A stretch of DNA of 64,000 bases from Blastobasis lacticolella (Eukaryota > Arthropoda > Insecta > Lepidoptera > Blastobasidae), in contig LR990060.1 in the NCBI GenBank assembly GCA_905147135.1, forward strand, positions 2,186,001-2,250,000, given 5' to 3'. Below, in pieces: positions 39,786-50,480 of the stretch; the stretch's first letter is position 1; each line of letters begins with the position of its first letter. Under the pieces are notes generated by a model that worked only from the letters and a program-made list of their open reading frames with translations, was not told where the DNA came from and ran no database searches. The position numbers and the translations under genes are program-made.

Positions 39786-40611
39786 TTTTTTGACTCACAA
39801 CAACGGCAAAAACTGGAATATTAAATACCCAATTACACATAAAGCTGTCTCTCCTTTTTTAATTTCCATAGTCTACTCTTGAGCATGAGATCTTTAAAAT
39901 GCTCTAAAAGTAGAAATTAAATAAAAATAGGAATGAATTACTGTCACGAGGTGCCAATCGGCTCACGAGTAAAACAAAAACTGTGGGTAATCCTTAAAAA
40001 ACGGCGTACCCCCTAGGAGTTGCAATTCTAAGTAGTAGGATTGCTTCCATGTGGCAAAAGGTGCACGACTCAGGTAACGAACTATTGCAATTAATCGCGT
40101 GTGACTGTAGGATTCAGTTCTACAAGCATTAGCTTGACGACCACCAGAGTGCGAACAAAAAATTACAAAAAGACTGAAGGTATAGATTTAGTATATACCT
40201 ACCTAATATTGTTATCATTGAATTAATTGTTTTATTTAGTAATAATTTTCACATTGCATTTTATTGGGCTTTTCCTGAAGTAAAGAAATTTATTTGTATT
40301 ATTATTATGAAAAGTGCTTTGCTCGCATTTGTAATTATCCATACACCTTCACATCTCTAAATAGCACACATATACCTGAATAATACGAATTTATTGGTAA
40401 AAATAGCGGAGTTGGATCCAAATTTATTTGCTTTCTCTTATTTCCCAAGAATGTCGTAATTAATGAGCTAGGATTCCGGCACACAGGAAATATTATACGA
40501 GGCGAAACGGAAAATGTCAATGGTTATATTTCGTGGTTGGAAAATGAGGGTAGTATTATTTTCGACCTTATTATTAGAGGGTATTTCGCTTTAGTATTAA
40601 TTATCTAATCT
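39786..40611. other. unassigned AT-rich sequence
   Basis: About 825 bases with no recognised repeat, RNA or coding signal. Confidence 0.35.
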
Positions 40612-40745
40612 GACAACCTGTCAACAGGGTCTGAAGTAGCAGTCGCTCCACTGTAATTACCTGATCTGCCAAATCCTGTATCATGGTCAAGGCGGACCCC
40701 GGGCCCTTGTACGCGAGATCACAACTGGGACATTAACGCGATAAA
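40612..40745 (+). mobile_element. T1 SINE, 3' third
   Basis: ACCTGTCAACAGGGTCTGAAG, ATTACCTGATCTGCCAAATCC and GGCGGACCCCGGGCCCTTG to ACATTAACGCGATAAAGG. Confidence 0.75.
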
Positions 40746-41097
40746 GGATAAATGCTTACAAAACTTTGTAAAAATACAACATAACATAACCTAACTGATG
40801 AATACAAAGACTGAGCAGCAGATATAAAAATATAGCTATAATGAAACGTTTCTACACCTTTAACCTCTATATTATAAAAAGTGTGAGTTAAAAAAGCTAT
40901 CAACAAAATCGCTTTTTATATTCACCTTGCCAATTTAACAATTTAAAAACACTTATTTATTTTTAAAGCCATCAATCGAAAAATCTTGGATCCTTTTCGA
41001 ATCTTCGGGTTTGTGCTCTACTGAAATTTCCAATACTTTAATTAAAATATCGGATAACGAATTTAGGCATATTTTTTATTCTTTTATTCTCTACAGG
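40746..41097. other. unassigned AT-rich sequence
   Basis: No repeat or gene signal was recognised. Confidence 0.35.
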
Positions 41098-41415
41098 AGC
41101 GTCGGTGGCCGAGCGCTTAAGGTATCCAGCTCGTAAGCGAGAGGGTTCGACCAATGACTCTTTTCTAAGTTATGTACCACTAACCGATGCTCTTACGGTG
41201 AGGGAAAACATTGTGATGAAACCTGCAAATTCAGGCGACCGAATGTGTAACCATGATCCAATCTGGTTAGGCTCCCCTGGCAGCAGGGTCACGGATGTTA
41301 CATGGTCGCTCCACTGTCATTACCTAATCTGCCAAATCCTGGATCATAGTCAGGGCGGACCCCGGGCCCTTGCGCGCGTGAACACAACCGGGACATTAAC
41401 GTCAAGATGATTATT
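41098..41415 (+). mobile_element. T1 SINE, B box deleted
   Basis: GGAGCGTCGGTGGCCGAGCGC gives a good A-box region, but GGTTCG runs straight into ACCAATGACTC, so half of the B-box region and the following bases are missing. It ends AACGTCAAGATGATT. A 101-codon frame across it is incidental. Confidence 0.85.
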
Positions 41416-41929
41416 TTTACTATTTTATACCTCATTAGTCTTGGGAGAAATCAAAGGATCGAGGAGGAAAAAATTTGTATCTCAATTCGGACCACTACTC
41501 TCTGAGTCTCTGTTACATAACACCGTACGTCAACAAGCCAAGGGACCCTCCATTGGCAATACGTCAACTGGCCGTTTCCGTCAACGGTGCGTTGTAACAA
41601 GCGAAGCGGGCAATGGATGTCAAAATAATGGCCGTTAGCAACATGTACGGGAATGGGTACCAGGTCTGGAAACTAGCGTTGTGGTACGCACAAAGCGGTC
41701 ACAACATTATGTCAAGGGGATCCAGTTACACTGGAAGCCGCGACACGGAGTTGAAACAATGTCACTGTGAATAGATAAACTGTAGGTAGGTACATTTATT
41801 AATATTATTGTTTTTTACCTTAGTTTTTTCACGCTATAGTACTATTTTGATTTTTAAAAAGAGAAATAACTACACACTACTAATAACAAATTTACAACTA
41901 ATTAAATAAACGAATTAAAACAAACTTAC
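41416..41929. other. unassigned sequence
   Basis: No repeat or gene signal was recognised; CGTCAACAAGCCAAGGG and CGTCAACTGGCCG near 41528 and 41562 are short similar motifs only. Confidence 0.35.
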
Positions 41930-42130
41930 AAATAAAAAATTTGTCCCAGGTCCACGGTATTAGGAATGCTGCCTAGAAGGCTGGCCGCATTGCCCCGCTG
42001 GATGGCGAGGCTAATTCGCTGTCCGAAGTAGAGGCCAGCCTTCTGGTCTTTAGTAAGATCGACCAGGCGCTTAGCTAGCTCTCGAAACAGAGAGTGTGCG
42101 CCTGGTCCCCACGGCACAAGGGTTTCCATA
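41930..42130 (-). mobile_element. LINE C-terminal relic, intact 67-codon frame
   Basis: Minus strand: METLVPWGPGAHSLFRELAK, then YFGQRISLAIQRGNAASLLG. The pattern W-G-x-x-A...Q-R-I-S-L-A-I-Q-R-G-N-A-A is one I know as a non-LTR C-terminal ending; the clade is uncertain. Two related relics are at 42945-43012 and 44520-44705 on the same strand. Confidence 0.65.
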
Positions 42131-42411
42131 GTTTTAATTTTTATTGTATGTACGTTTTGTTAATAATTAGTTATTTCTTCGATTTTTTGCAGTAATTATC
42201 ATGTTGTAGTGTCTATGTGGAATAAATGTTTTCTTTCTTTCTTTCCAAATATATCATTTCCATTAACCTATTCTTGAAACCATTTTTTCCATACAAACTT
42301 TTACGAATCCTATGAAATCTTCGTATCGATAACTTTTCAGATAAAATCGTTGTAAGGTTTTGTAGATGATATTAATTGTTGAAAATAAAATTGCTGAATA
42401 TTGAAATACAG

Positions 42412-42592
42412 GATTTGGCCAGATCGGGTAAGTATTAGTGGAGCGACTTCCATTTGACCTCCGTGTTAACAAGGGAACCTTACCAGAATAGATCATAGTT
42501 ACACATTCAGTCGCCTGAATGTGCAGGTTTCAACTAATGTATGTAACTCAGAAAAGAGTCATTAATACATGACGCCACCGACGCTCTCACAT
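42412..42592 (-). mobile_element. T1 SINE, internal deletions
   Basis: GGATTTGGCCAGATCGGGTAAG, CACATTCAGTCGCCTGAATG, then a jump over the CACGATGTTTTCCCTCACC block to AACTAATGTATGTAAC and CGCCACCGACGCTCTC. Confidence 0.75.
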
Positions 42593-42944
42593 TGACGTAA
42601 AGTCATAATGAATTAATTACGAAAGAATAATTATCCGCTCCTCTCATGTCTGTGTACCCATACAGGAGAACCGTAGCCGCAGTTATAAATCATTTGGGTT
42701 GTTATAACCAAACACTGGCGTGATTGATACCAATTTCGGGGCTGTATTGCGGGTAGGAGAAATGGAGTATAGGCTTTTATTTGATATAAAGGAAATAAAG
42801 TACTGGTAACAAGTACTGTAGATACTAAAATACAAATTAATTAATATTACAAACATATATAATGGTCTAACATTTATCGAAAGAAATATTTACGTGATAT
42901 AAATAAATTAAATAATGTTAATACTAAATTATAAAAAATGTTTA
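42593..42944. other. unassigned AT-rich sequence
   Basis: No repeat or gene signal was recognised. Confidence 0.35.
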
Positions 42945-43012
42945 AAAATAAAAAACTTGCCCTGAGTCCCTTGTTAAAGGAATTGTTCCCAAAAGGCTGG
43001 CCGCATTGCCAC
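42945..43012 (-). mobile_element. LINE C-terminal scrap
   Basis: Minus strand reads GNAASLLGTIPLTRDSGQVF, the same ending as 41930-42130. Only the last 22 codons are left. Confidence 0.6.
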
Positions 43013-43024
43013 ATATATTATCTA

Positions 43025-43215
43025 TTCCAAATGAGTGATTTTGCAAAGATCGAGAAGGCTCGCCTTTGCTGGTTTGGTCACGTGCGTAAGCCTCTAAGTC
43101 TCAGATATGTGAGAAATAGGTGCCTGAACCTGCCGGTATCAGGAAAGAGGCCCCGTAGGCTATCCAAGACCAGACGAAGTGGACGAGAGCGAGTAAGAAA
43201 GCTAGGACGATGACG
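43025..43215 (+). mobile_element. LINE ORF2 C-terminal fragment (RTE-like)
   Basis: The + frame reads KIEKARLCWFGHVRKP, then CLNLPVSGKRPRRLSKTRRS, and closes near GACGATGACGATGATT. The order R-L-x-W-F-G-H-V...G-K-R-P-R-G-R-P is well known at the end of RTE-like and related ORF2 proteins. A shorter relative is at 50988-51060. Confidence 0.65.
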
Positions 43216-43314
43216 ATGATTATCTATTCTAAATCTCAAAGGCAGCTTTGGAACCTGCATGACCGGTAGTTTAAAGTTAAGAGCGTTGAAAATCTACAAC
43301 GATAAGGTGTAAGA

Positions 43315-43535
43315 TCAGATAATTACAGTAGAGCGACTACCATCTGACCTCCGTGACCCTGTTGACAGGGGAACCTGACCAAATTGGATCATGGTTACAC
43401 ATTCATTCGCCTGAATGTGGAAGGGGCAACGGTTAGTGCTCAATTACTAATGTACATAACTCAGAAAAGAGTCCTTGCGGGTACGGGATACGAGTCGGAC
43501 CCCTGAACAACTAAGCCATCGATGCTATTTTCCCT
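43315..43535 (-). mobile_element. T1 SINE, truncated and deleted
   Basis: AGATCAGATAATTACAGTAG, GGGGAACCTGACCAAATTGG, and a worn head (GGGATACGAGTCGGACCC ... AAGCCATCGATGCTAT). Confidence 0.7.
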
Positions 43536-43969
43536 CTATTCCCCCAAAAAATTCTCTCACGCCAGCGAACACTAGTTTTGCGTAGCTAATTAGTAATTAC
43601 ACATCCCATTCCCAGAAAATACGGGCGCAAATAAACATAGGAGTCGAGACCGGCAAAAACAAACACAAGGGCTGCCTCGAACTCATTCCTCCCAATATTT
43701 CCTCCCAAAGCCAGAAGTAACACAGTAACACTGAAAGCCTCTCAGTCCTCAGTCGTGCGTCGATAAAAATAACCATCTTGTTTTCCTTGTCTCGCCTGAC
43801 GTAAATACCCGTTATTCAGACAGGAATGCTCGATATACCAAGGTCTTTCTCGATATTACGCTGAAGTTCTTGGTCGAATTAACATGATGTATGCTTTATG
43901 CCGCTCTATATTACAAGCTTTTATTTTGTTTGACAAGTCCTCATGCCTGTTCGTAATGAAATCTTGGAA
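43536..43969. other. unassigned sequence
   Basis: No repeat or gene signal was recognised. Confidence 0.35.
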
Positions 43970-44212
43970 GTTTTAGACCTATTGCCCGGTTTCCGATTGA
44001 GCTGAAATTTGGCACACTCGTGTAAGTTCGATGCAATGTTATGGACTACAGTTTACATCGCAGTCGCCACCATATTGAATTTATGATGACGTCACATAGC
44101 ATGACGTAACATAAAGGTGACCGAGTATGAGCCTCCCACATTTGGTCAAAATTAGTTCAGTAGTCAACAGTGAAAATGCAACAGACAGACAAATAACACT
44201 TCGGAGTGAAAC
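43970..44212. repeat. probable dispersed repeat
   Basis: GCTGAAATTTGGCACACTCGTG, GATGACGTCACATAGCATGACG and CAGACAGACAAATAACACTTCG have the look of a lepidopteran dispersed sequence, but there is no second copy in the window to prove it. Confidence 0.3.
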
Positions 44213-44315
44213 GGCGACTGAATGCGTAACCATGAACCAATCTGGTTAAGTTCCTATGTGACCAAGGTGAGACGACACTCTCTCCAACGTTATTGACACC
44301 AAGATGATAGTGATG
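44213..44315 (+). mobile_element. T1 SINE, fragment
   Basis: GCGACTGAATGCGTAACCATG, CAATCTGGTTAAGTTCC and GACACCAAGATGATAGTG with an internal deletion of about 70 bases. Confidence 0.6.
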
Positions 44316-44519
44316 ATGATAACAGTTTTATTTAATTCTGCAAGGAATGAAATCAGTCTCAAGTCACTAGTAAGACTTTATATCAATAACATGGTTGAAT
44401 TGTATTTCCATAATAAATAAATACAATACGACAATATACCTTAACTAAAACTACGTTTTTAAAAAGAAACCTAATTACCTAATGAAAAATATACAACAAA
44501 TTAAAATAAAAACAGTATC

Positions 44520-44705
44520 ACTAAAATAAAACAGAATCCAAATCGCTGCCTTGCGGGAGTCTACCCAGAATTCTGGCAGCGTTACCTTTTTGAATGGCTA
44601 GACTTAATCTTTGCCCGAGGTATGCGCCAGCCCGTGGGTCACCGGTAGTCTCCACCTGGCGGGCAGATACTGGCAGATAGATTCTGAAATATCTTACGGG
44701 CATAT
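44520..44705 (-). mobile_element. LINE C-terminal relic, intact 60-codon frame
   Basis: Minus strand: VETTGDPRAGAYLGQRLSLA, then IQKGNAARILGRLPQ, ending LDSVLF. It is the same domain end as 41930-42130 but belongs to a different subfamily, as judged by residue differences. Confidence 0.65.
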
Positions 44706-45356
44706 GGCCCCCTGGAACCTATCGTTTCCAAATGATGCAAAAAAGTAACAATAAAATAATTTACAGATAAAAATAACAAACCGTAAAGCGACGCTAAGCC
44801 CGAAACGGAGATAACAAAAGCAAACCTATTAAAGCAGCCTTCGAGATTGAAGCAAGAATGGGAGACGACCCTAAAAATTATCTTTTTGCCGTTAAGAAAA
44901 GAATTATTGGCATATAATGTAACAACTCTTATCGTTTGCCCCCGAAGTTACCCAAGTTGGTTAATGCAATAGCCAAGTTGCCCCCAGAAGTGCCCCACGG
45001 GGGACGAAGAGCCCCCAAACTCATACTAAAGTGGAAATTATCTGAGCGAAAAGGGAAATGTGTTCCCAAAGAAAATAGAATTTCATTATTTGGCCCTTTC
45101 TTTTGAGTTGAGCCGTCCGGGGTTGGGGGAATTAAAAATAGTCTTTTGTAGTTCTTTTTTTTTCCTTTATGGGAGCTGATGTAGGAATAATGAGGTAATT
45201 AATCGTGTTTGGTTTAGAGGAAAGAAATATAGAGGCGTTGGTGATGTTATTTGTATTTCTGTAAGCGAATATGGGTGCATTGGCGCTCTATGTGGCTAGA
45301 TCCAGCAGTAGACTGATAGGCTGATGATGATGATGAAGCGAGTATGAATGCATGGG
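44706..45356. other. unassigned sequence
   Basis: CTGATGATGATGATGAAGCG at 45321 is probably the tip of an RTE-like tail. Nothing else was recognised. Confidence 0.35.
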
Positions 45357-45520
45357 ACGACCTGAGTGGTTCAGTTGGTTAACATGCTGGTCGCCACGCA
45401 GAGGTCCCGGGTTCGATTCCCGGCCTTACAGAAATTGAAATGATGAATTTAAATTTCTGTTACGTGTCTGGCAAAAAACATATTTTAGTGGTTTTTCAGT
45501 AGTTTATTTATTTTTAATCA
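45357..45520 (+). mobile_element. G SINE, 3' half lost
   Basis: GACGACCTGAGTGGTTCAGTTGG, GGTTCGATTCCCGGCCTTAC and TTAAATTTCTGTTACGTGTC. The body motif GCGCCATCTAGCCCCAAAG is missing. Confidence 0.75.
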
Positions 45521-45821
45521 AGAAGTACAATATGCATTAATCTTCAAGATCTTCAAGTTAAGTCTCACCGCTACAACTCTTTATTAAGCCAGAATCCAAA
45601 ACAGTGACTCAAAAAACCACATAGTTTTGACAGGGAGGCCGGGGTCAAACTAATGCCCCTTCTTGTGTTCACAATCTTGGGACCCCAACAAATTAAATGA
45701 TGTAAAAGAAAGAGTGGCAAACTTTGTCTCAACTTCTTTCCCCAAATCGGGGACAACCCAAATTGAATTCGCAGGATACATACATACGTATACGTATCAA
45801 TAAAGCGGATTGTTAAGTCCA
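45521..45821. other. unassigned sequence
   Basis: The minus strand has an 83-codon frame without known motifs. Confidence 0.3.
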
Positions 45822-46445
45822 AAGAGCGTTGGACTTAGTGTGGTATCGATTTGTAACCCTACACCTAACCAGATACCGTGTTCGAATTCCAATGTCGCCA
45901 TATACCAATGACTTTTAATCTGATTTACATACATTAGTTGACATCTGACCGATTCTCTTACGGTGAGGGTGATGAAAGCTCATCGTCACAGCCCATAGCA
46001 GTCCACTGCATGACTTAGGACCTCTCCCACGATCCTCCACTATGGGAGGTTTATGTCATAATCTCCACGCTTGGCAGGCGGGTTGGAGATCGCGGTGTTA
46101 TAAATATAACAATGGAAAACGCTGCCCATTTTCCAGCCTACAGAGACTCTAGAAGTTTTGCCTCGAAAACATTAGTCGCCTTGTACAACACCCACGAGTG
46201 TAAGGGTGTGGTGCTATTCTACTCTTCTGGACACCACATGGCATGAATAGTCATCGTGATGAAACCTGCATATTCAGGTGATCGAATGTGTAACCCTGAT
46301 CTAATCTGGTCAGAGAAACTGGGCCACGAAGGTCAGAAGGTAGACGCTCCACTGTAGTTACCTGATCTGCCAAATCCTGGATCATGGTCAAGGCGGACCC
46401 CAGGCCTTGAGAGCACAACCGGGACATTAACGCCAAGATGATAAT
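45822..46445 (+). mobile_element. T1 SINE interrupted by a C repeat
   Basis: The head (GTGTTCGAATTCCAATGTCGCC) and first body part end at GATGAAAGCTCATCGT; the rest resumes with CATCGTGATGAAACCTGC and ends AACGCCAAGATGATAATG. The two parts add up to one T1 copy. Confidence 0.8.
45987..46250 (-). mobile_element. C repeat with 7-bp target duplication in T1 SINE
   Basis: TCATCGT is at 45980-45986 and 46251-46257. Body complete, with a repeated CTCCCACGATCCTCCACTATGGGAG stretch in place of the usual CCCACGAAAGGGGAGG. Confidence 0.8.
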
Positions 46446-46624
46446 GTCACATAATTAGTACCAGTAAAGCGGACACGGGTCAGGTAAGCTTTGTTTTATA
46501 TGTCTAAAATAATGAACAGTCAAATATGTTTAGTAGCTTTTTGCCCAAAACCAGGACAGCACCTAAAAGTTATTGAATAAAGTAAGTAGATACTAAAATT
46601 GGTTTACTCATTTTCATAGTTTCA

Positions 46625-46990
46625 AGAAACAGTTGGCTGTTAGAAAACGGTAGCGAGTGAACCCCTGCGAATACCTGGTATTGTAAACGTCCATAGGCTC
46701 CGGTGACTTCTTACAATCAGGCAGGCCTTAAGTTTGTTTGCCACCTTAAAGGCCTTGCCACATACAAAGCTCGGCGCGAGCGCGGCGTGAGCGCGGTGCG
46801 ATATTTGCTAGGCAACCATCGCGCGGCGCGATAGTTGCTAGGCAACCATCGCGCGGCGCGTTATTTGCTAGGCAACCATCGCGCCGCGCGATGGTTGCCT
46901 AGCAAATATCGCACCGCGCTCACGCCGCGCTCGCGCCGAGCTTTGTATGTGGCAAGGCCTTAATGGTATAAAAATACTGTAATGATTTGC
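46625..46990 (+). mobile_element. F LINE 3' end split by a hairpin element
   Basis: ACCTGGTATTGTAAACGTCC, CAGGCAGGCCTTAAGTTTG and CCACCTTAA are followed, after 211 inserted bases, by TAATGGTATAAAAATAC. Rejoining gives the standard F ending CCACCTTAATGGTATAAAA. Confidence 0.75.
46750..46960. mobile_element. 211-bp hairpin MITE with 83-bp perfect arms
   Basis: Bases 46750-46832 are the exact inverse of 46878-46960. The ends are AGGCCTTGCC and GGCAAGGCCT, and TAA stands on each side (46747-46749, 46961-46963; TTAA if one base is assigned differently). The arms are GC-rich (GCGCGAGCGCGGCG). Near the centre a roughly 40-base unit with TTGCTAGGCAACCATCGCGC occurs three times. No frame. TAA with perfect ends suits PIF/Harbinger-like MITEs; TTAA would suit piggyBac. 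Confidence 0.85.
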
Positions 46991-47094
46991 TCGAGGAGTA
47001 ACAAATATCGAAACATGAAAGGTTGTATATTGACGACTAGAAAAAGTAACCGTCAGAAAAATTGGATGACCCCCGACCAAGTTCACATATACTG

Positions 47095-47650
47095 AAATAA
47101 ATTGTAAACTACTGAATCGATTGTAATAATACAAAGCTAAGAACCATATCGATTAAACTTTTTTTTTTTATGTCATACGGTAGGCAAACAGGCAAGCGGG
47201 CCACCTGATGGAAAGTGGTCACCACTGCCTATAGACATTAGCAACACCAAGAGTATCGCTAATGCGTTGCCCACCTCTATAACACGTTGCTCTGGCAGCA
47301 AAAAGCAAATGCCACTCCACTGCCAAAGCCACGGTTTCCCAAATCCCCACCCCATGGAGCACTGGAAATCTTACTCACCGGCAGAAACACAATACTATTT
47401 AACAGAGTATTTTTAGCTGCGATATTCTGTAAGGTGGAGGTACTTCCCCAGTCGGGCGGCTCCAATTCGAACGAGATACCCCGCTATGACCTACCTCTCT
47501 TAAACTGGCTTCCAAATGCAGGAAACCACATTGGAATCGGTCCGTCCGTTCGTGAGCTACAATGCCACAAACTGACACACAGATACACACTTCAAACTTA
47601 TAACACACTCTTTTTTCGTCGGTGCTTAAAAAATAACACAAACAAAGTCT
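47095..47650 (+). repeat. L repeat, split by an A repeat
   Basis: ACAAAGCTAAGAACCATATC and TTAAAC stop at the A repeat; TTAAACTGGC, AGGAAACCACATTGGAATCGG, GAGCTACAATGCCACAAAC and CTCTTTTTTCGTCGGTGC follow. The same order is uninterrupted at 61205-61445. Confidence 0.65.
47159..47499 (-). mobile_element. A repeat with 6-bp target duplication
   Basis: TTAAAC stands at 47153-47158 and 47500-47505. Complete from poly-T to CCTACCTCTC. It entered an L repeat. Confidence 0.85.
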
Positions 47651-47845
47651 TGGACAAAAGCAAGTTTTTATCCAATATCGATGATTGAACATCAGTATTT
47701 ATCGTGCGCGATAAACTTGGAAATAAAGTACAGACAATAAACTCATCTATCCTAGTAAGAGGGAAACCTAAATAGATGACAGAAATAAATATGCGTCGAT
47801 AACTCCGTCAATTCACGACAAATCGCTCGTAACTGTAATGCCATG

Positions 47846-48277
47846 TTATTGGCGGCAACTAATCACACAAATTGACGCAGTTCTGTGTTCCAGTTTTATT
47901 ACATGTTGGTTATTTCCATGACCATCAACTGAATCGTACAGTTCCTTTCTATACATGCCACAACAACGCCACATAGCAACGACAAAAGTGGTTAAGGAGT
48001 GTTCCTGATTGTCTCCTTCCTCATTCCAGTCTTGCTCCAGCTTTATTACATGTTGGGTATTTCCATGACCATCAACTGAATCGTCCAGATCCTTTCTATA
48101 TGTGCCACAACAACGCCACATAGCAACGACAAAAGTGGTTAGGGAGTGTCCCCTTTCTTTTTCCCACTGAAACCAGCGGGGAAGAGACGGGAGTCTCTTT
48201 CCCTGCATTGCACGGTTCCACATGACTGGGAGACGTCTTGGTGTATCAGGATGTTTCCTGTTTGTGTTGACTGACAC
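47846..48277 (-). other. 143-codon frame over a 147-bp tandem duplication, unrecognised
   Basis: A 49-codon unit (HSLTTFVVAMWRCCG..YRK..DSVDGHGN.QHVIKLE) is present twice in the minus frame. Of about six base differences between the units, roughly five change residues, so there is no sign of selection on the protein. I know no family with this sequence. It may be an old repeat or a gene fragment. Confidence 0.35.
47890..48183. repeat. 147-bp tandem duplication
   Basis: CCAG(T/C)TTTATTACATGTTGG starts both units (47890 and 48037). The first 112 bases are about 94% alike; the last third is much weaker. Confidence 0.8.
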
Positions 48278-48484
48278 AGCACTGCTTGGTAATACGCTGG
48301 AACATCACGGCGTAAATTATTTATTAGGTCCTATGGTGTTGTGATGAAAAGCGAATGTCGATACACGGAGGGGTTTTAGTGGATACGGTGTATTTTCGGG
48401 CAACCTTATATATCCTAGTCATTCCCCCGGATGAAGTAGTATATTTCGAATAATTCCCCTATTCAAAAAGGGGCTTCCGAATAA

Positions 48485-48610
48485 ACGGTAACTATCGCCC
48501 ATAATATCAGCCACGATTAATGCATTTAGGTTGCAGGCCACAAAAATGCGGAACGCAAGACACTGTGCGGACTAAGACAAAATGCCTCATGCCTGTGCTG
48601 GAACTCAACA
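48485..48610. repeat. dispersed repeat (GGTTGCAGGCAACAAAAATGC family)
   Basis: ACGGTAACTATCGCCCATAAT, GGTTGCAGGCCACAAAAATGC and ACAAAATGCCTCATGCCTGTG. Confidence 0.5.
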
Positions 48611-49334
48611 ATGTCAGCATTGTTGCTTGTCGGCAGAAATAGACAAGGCTGTGGTACTCACCCAGGCGAACTCCTCAGGATTGACAGAGTCTTGCCACCT
48701 GATGAAGTTAGCCACAACTTTCTACACAAGCCACAAACCACGTCATATTTTCTGATCTCTGATTTGTACGCCTCAGCATGCAGGCAAAGGAAGAAAAAAC
48801 TATTGAAGATTATTGAATCTTCTCATTTCATCAAAATTCATCTCTAACAAATAAATCTTTTGAATCGTTGAATATCTTTGCTTGTGCATCTTGCATCTGA
48901 CCCATTTTTGTATTTTTTTAAATAATTAAAACTCTTACCAAAACAAACAGAAATGGAATTACGAGTAGCTAAATAAATATCTAAATTGAAAGAAAGGGTA
49001 AACATTACATTCAACAATCCAGCGTGTGGGCGTGGACGGGAAAAATGCGAGAAGGGGCGCAGTTGTTTTACATCTGGTCCCTTGTTTGGCCGAGACCAAC
49101 ACATTGCATACAAAAGCAAACCGCGATATGTTAAAGGGGTTTTGGAAAAAATAAGGTCTAACGACAAATATGTGCTGAGGTTAAGGTCATGAGCATCTGT
49201 TGAGGTTTGAGGTTGAAGAGTCTGTAATTTTTTTATACAGACAGACATTTTTTTAAAACATTGCTAAGCTTTTTTAGCTTTTGGGGTACGAGATAACATG
49301 GCTGAGAAATGTTTTTTATACTACGCAGTATAAT
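48611..49334. other. unassigned, overlapping chance frames
   Basis: A 134-codon minus frame (48844-49248) overlaps a 68-codon plus frame; neither has a recognisable domain. I do not call a gene. Confidence 0.3.
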
Positions 49335-49590
49335 AATATGCTTAGACAATTCACACAGCGCCATCTAGCCCCAAAGTTATCAAAGCTTGTGTTATGGGTG
49401 CTAGAAAACTGATAAACTACTTATATTATTTTTAAATACATACTAATTATGCATAACAATACCCGGACCTGTAACGGAAATTCACATTCATTATATCAAA
49501 TTCTGGCCGGCCGGGAATCGCACCTGAGACCTTTTCGTGGCGGATCGGCAACATGCCTGAACCAACTGTACATCTCAGGTCGTCCAGTGA
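49335..49590 (-). mobile_element. G SINE
   Basis: TTCACACAGCGCCATCTAGCC to ACATCTCAGGTCGTCC, with a diverged B-box region (GCGATTCCCGGCC on the minus strand). Confidence 0.8.
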
Positions 49591-49670
49591 CCTTTAAAAT
49601 TGCACAGATGACACCATCCAAGCGGACTCCTCAAGCTTGATAGATTTATTAGTAAAAGGGCAAACGAATA

Positions 49671-49696
49671 GGGAAGGGAAGGGAAGGGAAGGGAAG
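49671..49696 (+). repeat. (GGGAA)n microsatellite
   Basis: Five GGGAA units in a row. Confidence 0.9.
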
Positions 49697-50401
49697 AAAC
49701 AAACAGCTGTGTCAGGCGTCTTACTGCCCCTAAAAGTGAAACGCCAGTACAGACTCCCACATCTCATGCAGACAGAGGATATAGCAAAGCTCAAATGAAA
49801 CCGTTGTCTGCAGACGGCACAAAGCTTAAATAAGTATGTTTAAGCATTATGTTTAATATCGCAAAGCTACATTCAGACAATACAAAATAGCGCTGGACAT
49901 TTCATGAGTACTTTCCTAAATACATTTGTGGAAACTCCTTTGGGGTTACGGCTACGTTCAACAATATGAATAAACGAGACGAATTGTTACGAAAATGTAT
50001 TCAGTTTATTTTTAAAATTATTAAAGTATGAATAAGTATTATTAATAGGCAACTAAATTAAAATAGCTAACATTCACCCTCTGAATAACTCAGTAAACCT
50101 AAAATAAGCAAAATTATTTTTGCATTTACAATGGAACCCTCTATGAAATGAAATACTTACCCGCCTTAATTAAATAACGGCTAACAGGTCTTCTTTATCA
50201 TGACTTTAAATAATTTAGATCTGAGAAATTTTGTTCAGATTTAAAAAAGGTGCAGTTTTTCATTTCGTCTTGGTAAGGCAATACATAATTATACTCTTAT
50301 TTTTATAACGAGTCGCAGACATTTGTGAGGCCTATGTCTAGCAGTAGCCTACGGTATGCTGGATTATGAGAAATATATTTAAAATAACCTCACGTACCTG
50401 T
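49697..50401. other. unassigned AT-rich sequence
   Basis: Nothing recognised apart from GTGAGGCCTATGTCTAGCAGTAG near 50326, which resembles the last bases of an RTE-like end. Confidence 0.35.
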
Positions 50402-50480
50402 TACTGACGGCCTGCCTGATTGATGGTAAGCAGTCACCGCAGCCTATAGACGTTTGTAATGCCAGGGGCATCACCAATTT
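50402..50480 (-). mobile_element. F LINE 3' tail fragment
   Basis: CGGCCTGCCTGATTGATGGTAAG, GTCACCGCAGCCTATAGACG and GCCAGGGGCATCACC. Confidence 0.7.

Noticed and set aside
46750..46960. assembly-made palindrome
   Set aside because: Clean target duplication and exact restoration of the F LINE ending favour a real insertion, though long reads would settle it.
48844..49248. 134-codon minus-strand frame
   Set aside because: No recognisable domain, and an opposite-strand frame overlaps it. Not enough to call a gene.
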